Assembly: GCF_021018805.1 (NCBI RefSeq)
Contig: NW_026960608.1
Coordinates: 1,674,001-1,738,000 of the forward strand
Direction of reading: 5' to 3'
DNA length: 64,000 bases
Origin: Prinia subflava
Taxonomy: Eukaryota > Chordata > Aves > Passeriformes > Cisticolidae
Of the stretch, positions 43,305 to 53,460 are shown piece after piece (position 1 is the stretch's first letter; every line of letters starts with the position of its first letter). The position numbers and the translations under genes are program-made. Under the pieces are notes generated by a model. It was not told where the DNA came from. It saw nothing but the letters and a program-made list of their open reading frames with translations, and ran no database searches.

Positions 43305-43784
43305 TTGTCAACTGGAAGGTTCACAAATGAAGCTTTAGAGCCATTGCTCCGTGAAAATGAAATGTTACAGTTTGCTTTAGACAGTTACCCAGGGAAAATT
43401 TCAATTCATTGTCCTGGCCACAAATTGTTCAACTCTGAATTTAATTTGATCCCAAAAGAAAAGCAAAGTTGCAAGCCTCTCAAAGCCTTGACAATTTTCA
43501 CAGACGCGTCCGGAAGTTCCCACAAGTCCGTAATGACTTGGAAAGATCTTCAGACTCAGCAGTGGGAAACAGATGTAGAGATAGTTGAGTGTTCCCCTCA
43601 AGTTGCTGAATTGGCTGCAGTAGTCAGGGTTTTTGAGAAGTTCTCTGAACCAATTAATATTTTTACTGATTTGGCCTATGTAGCAGGGGTAGTGTCAAGA
43701 GCTGAAAATGCAGTTCTCAAAGAAGTTTCGAATCCAATGATTTTTAACTTGCTCTCAAAACTGATACATTTAGTCTCCCACTGA
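43305..43784 (+). pseudogene. Connection/RNase H of ERV-A
   Basis: A 159-codon frame with KALTIFTDASGSSHKSVMTW (first catalytic Asp in TDASG), VAELAAVVRVFE and INIFTDLAYVAG (third Asp). It ends at a TGA after LIHLVSH. It is the most intact pol piece of ERV-A with the integrase. Confidence 0.82.
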
Positions 43785-43802
43785 GAGCAACCGTATGACA
43801 TA

Positions 43803-44792
43803 ATGCATGTAAGATCACACACAGATCTTCCAGGTTTCATCACAGAGGGCAACCGCAGAGCAGATGCCCTAGCCACTCCTGTGCAGCTAGCTGGCCTTCC
43901 TAACATCTTCCAACAAGCCAAGTTAAGCCATCAACAGTTGCATCTGAATGTTCCAGGTCTGGTTCGCCAATTCCATCTAAGGCGAGATCAAGCCAAAGCA
44001 GTCATAGATACTTGTCCAAACTGCCAAAAGTTCTCCCTACCATCTTTAGGATCAGGAGTTAATCCAAGAGGGCTTGGCAGTTGTGAAGTGTGGCAAACCG
44101 ATGTGACCCACATACCCCAGTTTGGAAAGTTTAAATATGTCCATGTTTAAGTTGATACCTTCTCTGGTGCAGTTTATGCCTCAGCCCACACAGGAGAGAA
44201 GACCACAGATGCACAGAAACACCTTGTGAAGGCCTCCACTTTGGGGATCCCCAAAATGATCAAAACTGATAATGGTCCGACTTATGCCTCCAAGGAGTTC
44301 AGTAATTTCCTGCAAGAGCGGAGGGTTGAACATCTCAAGGGTATCCCTTACTCCCCCACCGGTCAGGCAGTAATAGAAAGAACCCATCACACTCTCAAGA
44401 AAACCCTAGAACAACAGAGAGGAGATGTCAAAATCAACAGTCCTCACCAACGACTTTGTAAAGCTCTTTTTACAATGAACTTTCTCAACTGTTCATTTGA
44501 AAATCTCAACCCTCCTGTTGTCAGGCATTTCAACCAGAGTCAGCAGTTGAAGTCTGAAGAGAAACCACCAGTCCTGGTGAAAGACCCTGAGACCTGGAAG
44601 GTCCAGGGGTGCTTTGATCTAGTCACTTTGGGTCGAGGATACGCCTGCGTGTCCACCCCCTCAGGTTTGAAATGGGTCCTGCAAAAATGGGTCAAACCTT
44701 ATGTTCCACCTAAAGGAAAAGACACCCTAAATGCAGATCCACCTTCACCTTCCCTACCCACTGATGTAGCCGTTGCTTCCTCTCGAAGGTGA
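43803..44792 (+). pseudogene. Integrase of ERV-A, interrupted by a stop
   Basis: The N-terminal HHCC zinc site reads SHQQLHLN...CPNCQKF. The core has WQTDVTHI (first Asp), then a TAA at 44148-44150. It continues with KTDNGPTY (second Asp) and SPTGQAVIERTHHTLK (catalytic Glu). The C-terminal piece ends GLKWVLQKWVKPYVP. One nonsense codon breaks it between the first and second catalytic residues. Confidence 0.85.
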
Positions 44793-44938
44793 TGCAAAAG
44801 AAGTAGAGAACCCGAATCCTGTATTTTCCTTGATCCAGAGTGTTTAATAAGTTCTTCTGATAAGTGTTAAATGTTATTTTACTACTTATATGTGAATGTT
44901 GTTTTTAGACATCCTCCTATTCCCCAAAATGAAGCCAG

Positions 44939-45135
44939 AACTCCTGTGGGTTTTGTTCCTGCTAATGCTGTCAGCAGAGCATGAACAAGAGCATGACGAC
45001 TTCAGAGTGATGCCTTGCCTCAATTTATCCAGTGGAGGCCACAGCATCTTCGATTCCATCCAAGAAATGAAGAACATGATTAAAGAAATTAAGCGAGAAC
45101 CAGGAGACTGGCTGAAAAACATCTTTAGAGACTAG
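44939..45135 (+). pseudogene. Env remnant 1: signal-peptide ORF
   Basis: A 65-codon frame that starts MKPELLWVLFLLMLSAEH, a good signal peptide, followed by an acidic stretch and a helical tail ending GDWLKNIFRD. Its start looks like an env N-terminus. Its end resembles the juxtamembrane segment of a transmembrane subunit. So the surface subunit and most of the transmembrane subunit appear to have been deleted between. Confidence 0.6.
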
Positions 45136-45150
45136 GGGTTGCCAGGGTTG

Positions 45151-45246
45151 ATGTCATCAATTGTAAAAGATATTCTAATAATTTTTCTCATTATCCTTTT
45201 GATTTCCTTAACCTTTAAAGTGCTAAAAGGAATTCTAGCTAAATGA
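45151..45246 (+). pseudogene. Env remnant 2: membrane-anchor ORF
   Basis: A 31-codon frame with ILIIFLIILLISLTF, a membrane-spanning helix, then KVLKGILAK. It lies 15 nt after the first remnant in another frame, just where an env C-terminus should be before the 3' LTR. Confidence 0.6.
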
Positions 45247-45357
45247 GACAAAAAATCGGCTCCTTCCATATTCACTGTGGCTGCTGTTGAAAGATGGTAG
45301 GAAGAGCCACAGACAAGAGTTTGAAGAGTTAGTTCTTTCTCTCCTTTCATTTCAAAT

Positions 45358-45375
45358 TAAACAAAAAGAAGTAAT
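45358..45375 (+). promoter_or_regulatory. Polypurine-like tract of ERV-A
   Basis: TTAAACAAAAAGAAGTAA precedes the 3' LTR start TGTGGTGG. It is purine-rich but imperfect. Confidence 0.5.
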
Positions 45376-45864
45376 TGTGGTGGTGGGTTTTTGTTAAGCT
45401 GTTTTGAGTTCTGTATCTTCATGGTCCTTCCCTGTTTCCCCCCGCTCGATGCTGTCCAGGCATGTCTCTGTCTACCTATCCTACCCCTGCACTGTCCCTA
45501 GAAGCTTCGGTCAGCTGTCCATCTCTCCCCCGACCCTGCCCTATGTTATGGAAAAACCCCTGTCCATCTGTCCTGGGACCAATCACCTGCTTGTTCCACA
45601 CCCCCACCCCTCAGTCTTAAAAGCGGGCACGAGCTTTGTTCCTGGCTCCTTTTCGTACCCCCTCTTGGGGAATAAAGGTCTCTGAGAAATCGTACAGAAA
45701 AGAGTCTTCTCTAGTCCTTGCTCCGAAGTCTAGACACCGCAACACCTGTTGCCGTAGAAGAACAGCCTTGTTCTGCACCGTTACCTGAATCTGCTGGCAG
45801 ATTTGGGAACGGCCCTTGGCACAGTTGGGATTCAGAGCTAGCTGGGATTCTTCCGGCCGTGTCA
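45376..45864 (+). repeat. 3' LTR of ERV-A
   Basis: TGTGGTGGTGGG to CCGTGTCA, followed by the TSD CAAATG. It has the same GGGGAATAAAGG poly-A signal as the 5' LTR. Confidence 0.87.
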
Positions 45865-45870
45865 CAAATG

Positions 45871-47043
45871 CAGTCCCAGCCACCTTCCAACAAGGAAAAT
45901 TTCCAGGAAGCTGAAGCTATGCTGAGGGGTGGATCTGAGCCAAGTGAGACACAGGGAGTGCTGAGCCCAGGAGCTGCCAATGCCTCCAGGTGTCCTGAGC
46001 ATCTCTCCGGGGCTGGTGGCACCAGCGCAGCCAAAGGTGTTCAGCCACAACTCTGGTTTTATCCCTTATTCACACACTTTTGGATCCAGAAACCCTTCCA
46101 GAAAACTTCCAACTTTTGCTTTAAGTGAAATGGAACTAATGGATTAACTGGAATTGGCCAAACACACAGGTCTGATTTCTGGAAACAAATCACTCTACAA
46201 TAATTAAGTATTCACACTGCCCTCCACAGCACTGGCAGAGAAATAATTAAAAATCCTCTGCATTAATAAAGATTCTAAGTCAAAACTCTCTTTAAAATAT
46301 TCTATTTAAACTTCAAATCTGCTTTTAAAATGCATCTCTACAACACAACTTTATTTTCCTTTTTTTTTTTTTTTTAATCTCACCTGATTGCAAAGTCTCC
46401 TCTAGGTGCTAAAAATGTCAGTGACTGTCACCTCCATGTCCCGCACACACAGCTCTGGGGACAAGGGCCAATTACATCTACTTGATCTCTTTTCCTGATG
46501 AAACCTGAACCACCTGAGCCACCTCCCAGCTGGGCAGGGCTGAAATTTCACTTTCTACTGCCAGAACTTCAGAAATATCTTGGAGACTTTGCTCATTTCC
46601 AGACACAATCACTGAACGTCCACCTCCAGGGTCTGAGGCAGAAAAGGAAAAGGACTTTTTCTTTAATAAAGCCCATTTTTTCCAAGTATACAACTGAAAC
46701 AACACATATTTCTCCTTCTTATCTGCAACAATGACAAATTAAAGGAGATCTCATCTAAACGTTCAGCATTTATGGCCCACCAGACCTCAAAGAATGGGAA
46801 GAGCTCCCAGTATTTGTAGTACAAAGCACTCAGCTCTTTCTGCCAAACACTAAATTCCCATTTACTGACAATTTACATATACTCGGGCTTCAAAATTGTT
46901 CTGCTGCCACTTTTACCTGTATTTCTAATCCTACCAGGGATTCTGAAGGGTTGTGTCCAATAAAGCCCTAAAGTTTCAACTAAATACACTCAGGTTTCAC
47001 CACTGCACTGTAATTATTAATTAAGACACTTAAAACCAGGAAG
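45871..47043. other. Host sequence right of ERV-A, nothing recognised
   Basis: Ordinary composition with a T-run near 46.36 kb. No FNDC3 exon, LTR or CR1 motif found. Confidence 0.45.
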
Positions 47044-47048
47044 CCAAG

Positions 47049-48484
47049 TGTCATGGGTTAGCACTGGCCAGATGTTAATGCACCCACGAGTGTATGTTTT
47101 TCTTAATGAGCTACTGTGAGATGTAGTCAAGAACAGAGCAGAGCGGGCCTAAAACTTGAAAACAGAGAACAAAACTTTATTACATTACATAAGAACAGAA
47201 ATAGAAAGGAAAACTCTAAACACACACACAAAACAGAAATGAAACCTTCTCAGAACATTTCTTTTCCTCCCCCAATTTTCACCCCCTACATGTTACCCTC
47301 CATAGACCAAACCCTTGGGTTTTAAATCAATCACCACTCAAAAAAACTAATCCTCAATTCAGCAAGGGAGAGAGGAGCTTCTCTTGCACCACAGACTGCT
47401 CCTCAGAAAACACAGGTCTACCCCTTATGTTTCCATGTCACCCGTGGCACCGCCCGGAGAAGTCTGCCAGGGTGACACTCTTTTCCATGTCTAGTGCTCT
47501 TACTACTGTCTATGGGCTAAAGCTGCATATAGGGCTCTTTTAAGGATGCTTGCATGCCGAGCTCTCCCTATCTTTCCCCTGGGGCCGAGGGTTCTAAGAG
47601 CAGGTCTTCCCTGAGGGCAGAGGGCGCAGAGGGAGCTACCACACCCTCCTCCTCTCTTCTCTGTTTGCTCTACTCTTAAAGTGCCAGTCACTGTAGCAAA
47701 AGCAGAGGCAGCTGTATCTACTTAAATGCAGTTTATGTTCAAAAGAGACTCGAGTTCAGTCTATGGCTAACATTATGCAAAAAAGTCCAGCTCAAAAGCC
47801 ACTCCTCTTCAATCTCTGCCCATCTAGGGTTCTTTTCATCTTTTAACTTTATCATCTCAGTCCCAGGCTGTTTCTCTTTCTCTTCTGAAACCACTAGCCA
47901 TGAGAATCAATGTCTGGGAAAAAGTTTCCTTCTGCCAAGAAAGGGTTAACAGTTCTTGGCTCCCGGCAGGGTCCTGGACTCGGCACTTCTTTACACAGCT
48001 GGGAACTTCTCCTGTCCCCTCCCCCCACTCTTTCTTCCCTGCTGGCTGCTGCCAATGTTCGAAACTCTGAAGCAGCAGTCTCTCTCCTTGGGGGACGGGG
48101 AGGGACGGGGGGGAGATGGGGGGGGACGGGACAGAAGGCACCTCTAAAGTTCTCTACCCCTCCATCTTGGATGGGGCTGGCCCAGCTCCAGTCCCATTCT
48201 CTCTCTTTCCCCCTGCCCTGGGGCCCCTTGCCTGCCTCAGCCCGGCCACATGGCCCCCCTCCCCCACCCAGCCTGGGTAGGGGAGGAAGGAAAAGATGCT
48301 CCTCTCCTGAATGCGGAGCCAGAAAAGAGGAAGTCCCTCTGGGAGTCCTTGCTTTTAACCCCTTGTGTCCTCTGAGGCATATCCAACCCTTTAGTGGCCA
48401 CTAAAGGTGCCAACAGTCAAACCTGACCACTGATTGGTTTGACCACAGCCTCATGAAAAACTCACTTCCCTTCAAACCAAGACA
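47049..48484 (-). mobile_element. Solo LTR, ERVL-like, TSD CCAAG
   Basis: Plus view TGTCATGGGTTAGCACTGG to AACCAAGACA, with CCAAG at 47044-47048 and 48485-48489. On the minus strand it begins TGTCTTGGTTTGAAGGGAAG and has AATAAAGTT near its 3' end. At about 1.4 kb it is long for an LTR. It contains a G-rich block (48.08-48.14 kb) with several runs of four or more G. Confidence 0.8.
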
Positions 48485-48489
48485 CCAAG

Positions 48490-51400
48490 GTCTTTCATTT
48501 TCCTGTAATTGATTTCCTCTGCAATACCTTGCTAATCTTTATTCATTACTTCATAGGAGTTTCAAAACTTTTAACCCCCTAATTTTTCCTTTGAATTTTG
48601 GAGTTTGCAGCTCCATTTTAAAGCCCTTTTTTCACACCTGTCCACTGTCTGGGAGCTGAATGATTTTCTCCTCTCTCCATTTGCACTTCTGTTTAATTCC
48701 TGACATCAGTGGTCACAACCACATCCTTCCCCAGCTCTGTAGATCAGTGGCAGAGCGGCCTGGTTTTTGTGGAGCCACCATCTCAGTTGTTCCCAGTTCA
48801 GGGCTCACTTGCCTGCTGGATGCTGTCCCTGCTGACCATATGAGGTAGAAGTGGCACTTCATTCAGCAGAGGTGTGGCTTCCAGGGGGGGCAGCTGGTCA
48901 GCCATCATTTCTTGGGATCATTCATGGACACCTGCTCACCTCAACCACCTGCTCCAAGAAAAAACAGGGATGAGGTCAGATCTCTCTCCCTTCCTTAAAT
49001 CATTCTGTCTTTGTTTGACAAACTCGGCTTGTGGGGCCCTGCCAACTCAGAATATTCCCAGTGCACCCAAACAGTACAACATTATCCTGTTTTTCACTTT
49101 TAACTCCTTTCATGTAAGCAATAAATGTCCTTTTCCCAAAATTCTCCCTTTTAATTACCAGGAATATTCAGCCATTAGTGCTGGAACTGGTACCTCAGTG
49201 CAGCAATTAGACAGTAGAGGAATTAACATTTATACGGCAATTTATTCCTAAATTTGCACTTCAAATTCCTAAATTGCTTCCACTCTAGACTCCAAGCTTC
49301 AGGGTAAATAATGCACATATCACATTTACATTTTAGTGATGATGAAAAAAATCCCCAAACCATGCAATTTCTCCACTACAAAATCTGCCAGGGTGAAAAC
49401 AAATCTCAAAACAACACAAAATCCCGCTTTGTCCCAAAATTTTTGACTGAGACCCATGGGGAAATGTGAATAGAAAATTGCTGCAGAGTTGTGGGCTTCC
49501 AGGGAATATTCTGTTATTAGAGCAAGTCAAAATACACATGATACAAATTAATTATAGTAATTAGAGCGAGTCAAGCTGCAAGCTCCCAGTGGTAGGGAAT
49601 TTTCAGTGTATAGTTAATCCAGCATCCATACAAAGCACAAGATAACAGGATACAGGAAATGCTGACATTTCCTTCTACTCTCCCATTACCTCCCATAAAC
49701 CAGAAGGCAAAATGTGGTTAGGAGAGTCCAATTCCATAAAAAATAAAGCAAATCACACAACACCTCCCTAAATCTGTGCATGAATCAAGTCAGGCTGTTT
49801 GAAAGTGTCAAATCCTTCTTCAGTTCTCCACAAGCAGCAGGGAAAGGGCAATATCTGGGGAAGAAAAAAGACGAAAATTGATTAATTCTGTACCTGTGGG
49901 ACCGCATTTCCAGTAGATTAGCAACAGTAGGAGAAATATCATATAATTAATGTAATTTCTTCTGGTTTTAACTGGTTTTGTACAGAAAAATCTGTAAAAA
50001 ATCTGAGATTACAAAGATTTTTCCTGTGTTATCAAGACAAGGTAAAGGAGCTGGTGGAATCCACTGATAAAACCCCCATTCCTCCTTTGCAAAAGCATCT
50101 CAAAATCAGAGATGCAATCACACAGCCACAAAATGCAGCACAATAAACTCCTCAAGACTTGCCAAAATCCAGCTCCTTTCAAAAGGAAATTCTTTTCTGA
50201 GGCTGCTCCAGTTAGAATTTTAAGAAGTCAAACATCACTGCAAGGTGCAAGGGCTGGACAGGACCTTAAAGATCAAATTTGCATCAAGTTTGGCCTAAAT
50301 ACACTTAATAAATACACTGAACTGCCCTAGCATGGTATTTTTTCCTGAATAAAATAATCTCCTTTTTGTCAGGTTTGGAATTGCCTGTGCCAAGGATGCA
50401 AATTTTAACTATTCCACTTAAAAACCCCTGCCTGGAACAGTAAAATTCAGGCCAAGGTTTCTTCCTCTACATCTCTCCCATTTTTTGAGGTTGGATCTAA
50501 GCCTTAAGAGCCATAAGAGGAATTCACTGTACATAGGCAAAATGAAAATTCTTTATTTTATATATGCATCAAAGAAAACAGAAATTAGTACTTAAAACAA
50601 AGGGGAAATCCCTTTACCAAAAGGCAACTCCATGTGCATTGAAATTCAACTACCCCAAATAAGCAGCTGCAGAAAAACGTGTTCCGAAACAGGGCCCAAA
50701 GGCACCTGCAACTTCAAATAAAGGTTCAGTTTCTGTGCTCATCCTCTGCAACTTCAAATAAAGGTTCAGAATTTCTCTGCTCATCCCCTGCCTTGGCTGA
50801 ATTTAATTCTCTCTTTAGGACAAATTGTAGAGAGCCCCAACATTCCCGTGGTTTTTAGAACCCTTCATCTCCTGCATAATGACACAGGAAGGATTTAATT
50901 TACATAGACACGTCCACACACTTTCTGCTTGCTTAGTGCTGTAACTTCATTTCTCCAAGGAAGAATTTAATATTTGGAGTATCAGGAAATAATTGGTTTT
51001 AAATTGCTAACGAAAAACTCAAAAATAGCCAATTTTCGTGTCTTAGTAGCAATGGCCATATGGTCAGAGAAAACAGAAGTATTGAAAGGAACAAAACCAT
51101 CTAAAGAGGTTTTGGGGCAGTTTCATCTGGCTCAGAATGTTGATATTTCCCTGTGCAGCTGGGCTGGGGTGGCTGCAAGTGGCAGAACACTGAGGACAAA
51201 GAGGGACGTCCTGACAAATTGGAAAAAAACAAGTTATTTTGGGTTTTGAGCACTGCTTCATTCCTTGAAAACACTGATAAGAGCATCAAAAAACCCCTGC
51301 CCTCCAAGGGAACACAGTCAATGAATGTGGGACTCAACCCCTCCCCACTTCAACAGGTAAAATTTTTCCAGGGAAATAAATCCATGGATTCACCTCCCCA

Positions 51401-51675
51401 AAGTCTCCATTTCACTCGAGGAAGTAGGTGGTATTTGGGTAAATAAAAAGAGAATTCCTGAAAAGTTATTACATACTCATCACAATTTCCTGCAAAACAA
51501 AACAAAGAGCTCCTATCTTGAAAAGCCATTTCCCAACACCCTCCCACAGCTGGGCTGGAGCGGGAATCCAGTCCTGCTTGGCCCTCCCTGCAGAAAGGTG
51601 GAGGACAATCAGCACAGGGGCAGAGGAGATTTCATGATCCTGAACCCACCTTCATCTACACTCCCACCCTCATGC
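48490..51675. other. Intergenic or intronic sequence, no gene seen
   Basis: No exon, LTR or retroviral motif was recognised over 3.2 kb. A 2-copy tandem duplication with the core TGCAACTTCAAATAAAGGTT lies near 50.71-50.79 kb. Confidence 0.45.
50705..50790. repeat. Two-copy tandem duplication, about 43-bp unit
   Basis: TGCAACTTCAAATAAAGGTT followed by CTGTGCTCATCC-type sequence appears twice in a row with small differences. Confidence 0.7.
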
Positions 51676-52110
51676 ATCATGGAATCCCAGCATGGTTTGG
51701 GTTGGAAGGGACCTTAAAGCCCATCCAGTGCCATTCCCTACCAGGGGCAGGGACACCTGCTATCTCAGGTTGCTCCAAGCCCCATCCAACCTGGCCTCGG
51801 ACACTTCCAGGGATCCAGGGGCAGCCACAGCTTCTCTGGGCAGCCTGTGCCTCCCCACCCTCATAGCCAGGAATTCCTTCCCAATATCCCATCTCACCCT
51901 GCCCTCTGGCAGTGGGAAGACATTCTCCCTTGTCCTGTTCCTCCATCCCTTGTCCCCAGTTCTTCTCCAGCTCTCCTGGAGCCCCTTTAGGCACTGGAAG
52001 GGGCTCTAAGGTCTCTCTGTAGCCTTCTCTTCTCCAGGTGAACACCCCCAGCTCTCCCAGCCTGGCTCCCGAGGGGCTCCATCTGTTACTCCAGGAGGAC
52101 TTATTTTGGA
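51676..52110 (-). mobile_element. CR1 LINE 3' fragment, longest in the window
   Basis: Plus strand CATGGAATCCCAGCATGGTT, then GGAAGGGACCTTAAAGCCCA, GGTTGCTCCAAGCCCCATCC, GGGCAGCCTGTGCCTCCCCA and CTCCTGGAGCCCCTTTAGGC follow the order of reverse-complemented avian CR1. About 430 bp, truncated at its 5' end as usual. Confidence 0.9.
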
Positions 52111-52627
52111 CTGCTTCCAACACCCTGACAACAGTGTCAGGTCGTATCTCTGATTCTGTCAGGGTTTTCTGGGACTTTTGTTTGTTTGCTTGTGTTATTT
52201 GGTACTACTGCATTTGTATTTTTTAAATATTCCTAGTAAACAACTGTTATTCCTATTCCCATATTTTTGCCTGAAAGCTCCTAATTGCAAAATTGTAATA
52301 ATTTGGAGGCAGGGTTTTTACATTCCCCATTCTAAGGGAAACTCCAGTTTTCCCTGACAGATACCTGTCTTTCCAAACCAAGACAGTGACTCATCAAATA
52401 GGAATCAATAGCAGAACTTATAGAGGTGTCTCTACAGCTTTGTCACTCTGTCCTGGAGATTTTTGACTCAGTATGGAATTAAACAGATTAAATTTTAGAA
52501 AGGTTACATTTTGCAAGGGCGCTTCTGGCCTGATTCTTTTTTTTGCAGTGGTTTCTATCACGCATCAGCTAAAAGTCATTCCCAAACCTGGGTTGAGCTG
52601 AGGGATGAATTCAGGCCACAGAGGCAC

Positions 52628-52668
<41 letters not shown>

Positions 52669-53384
52669 GCAGTAATCATCTCAGCAACAAACCTGAAGCC
52701 GGAAGAAGTGATAGTGGGCAACACATGTCTAAATTCAATAGCTTGAGCTTTTGTTTTCAAAGATTATTCAACATCTAAAAAGCTGAAATACAGTAATTTT
52801 TCCACAATAAAATGTCTTTTAAACTAAATAAATCCAATCCATATTGTAAAAATGGGCCCTGAGATGTGTTCTGGACTAATTCAACAATCTCATGCAACAT
52901 GGTCATGTTCCCATATTCAAAAGAAGGCAACATTTTCCAGGGACACTCTCATCCTACAAAGGCTTCTAAGAAAAACAGAAAATCTCCAGGACTGCCCTTC
53001 CAGCAAACAATTCCCGTCCACAGCGGCCAGGCCTGACCTCACTTCCTGCCACAGTAAAAACGCCGAGCTCTGCAAGGCTCCGGCATTGGCCTCCCCTTCG
53101 CTCCAGCCCAAATTCCTCCCTGGCAGAGCCGCTGGAGCCCTGCCAGCTCCTGAGGAGCCGCTCAGTGTTCATTGATTCTGGGCTCGGATTTCCATGGAAA
53201 ACAGCTCTTCAGCTCCCTGATGGATGGAGCAGAGCAAAGAGAGATCGTGAGGGCTGCCTGACATGGGATCATCCCGCCTCAAGTCTGGAAAACATCAGGG
53301 ATTCACATGAGACAGTTGGAAACGCTAAAATTGTCTCCGATGGTTTGGATCCAAAGTGGGATAATGAGTAATTCCAGGGCACGG
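52111..53384. other. Unassigned sequence with a long A-run
   Basis: Contains an uninterrupted A-run of about 37 bases at 52630-52666. No coding exon recognised. The GC-richer part (52.98-53.16 kb) has open frames but no known domain. Confidence 0.45.
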
Positions 53385-53460
53385 GGGCAGTTACAGACAA
53401 ATGGTTGGAATTGGGGATCTTAGAGGTCTTTTCCAACCATAATGACCCCATAAATGTTTT
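53385..53460 (+). mobile_element. CR1 3' end, sense orientation
   Basis: Plus strand GGTTGGAATTGGGGATCTTA, then GAGGTCTTTTCCAACC resembles the sense CR1 tail. The terminal 8-bp repeats are lost. Short and diverged. Confidence 0.5.

Larger units (their letters stand above)
30779..45870 (+). mobile_element. ERV-A: class II (betaretrovirus-like) provirus with nested insertions, TSD CAAATG
   Basis: CAAATG is repeated at 30779-30784 and 45865-45870 just outside two related LTRs (30785-31307 and 45376-45864). Inside, in order on the plus strand, are a primer-binding site, gag pieces, a CCHC zinc knuckle, dUTPase-like and protease sequence, reverse transcriptase with YMDD, RNase H, integrase and a short env remnant. 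All have stops or frameshifts. A solo LTR at 33.9 kb and a multi-part insertion at 35.2-41.0 kb interrupt gag. A 6-bp TSD, the gene order and a zinc knuckle of the CX2CX4HX4C type fit class II. Confidence 0.88.

Noticed and set aside
47910..48404. 164-codon plus-strand ORF
   Set aside because: Lies wholly within a solo LTR and is rich in Gly/Pro from G-runs and C-runs.
51677..52123. 148-codon minus-strand ORF
   Set aside because: It falls inside the CR1 fragment and reads no reverse-transcriptase motif, so it is not listed as a gene.
52630..52666. Poly-A run as the tail of a processed pseudogene
   Set aside because: No upstream exon-like sequence and no TSD were seen; a simple A-run is the safer reading.
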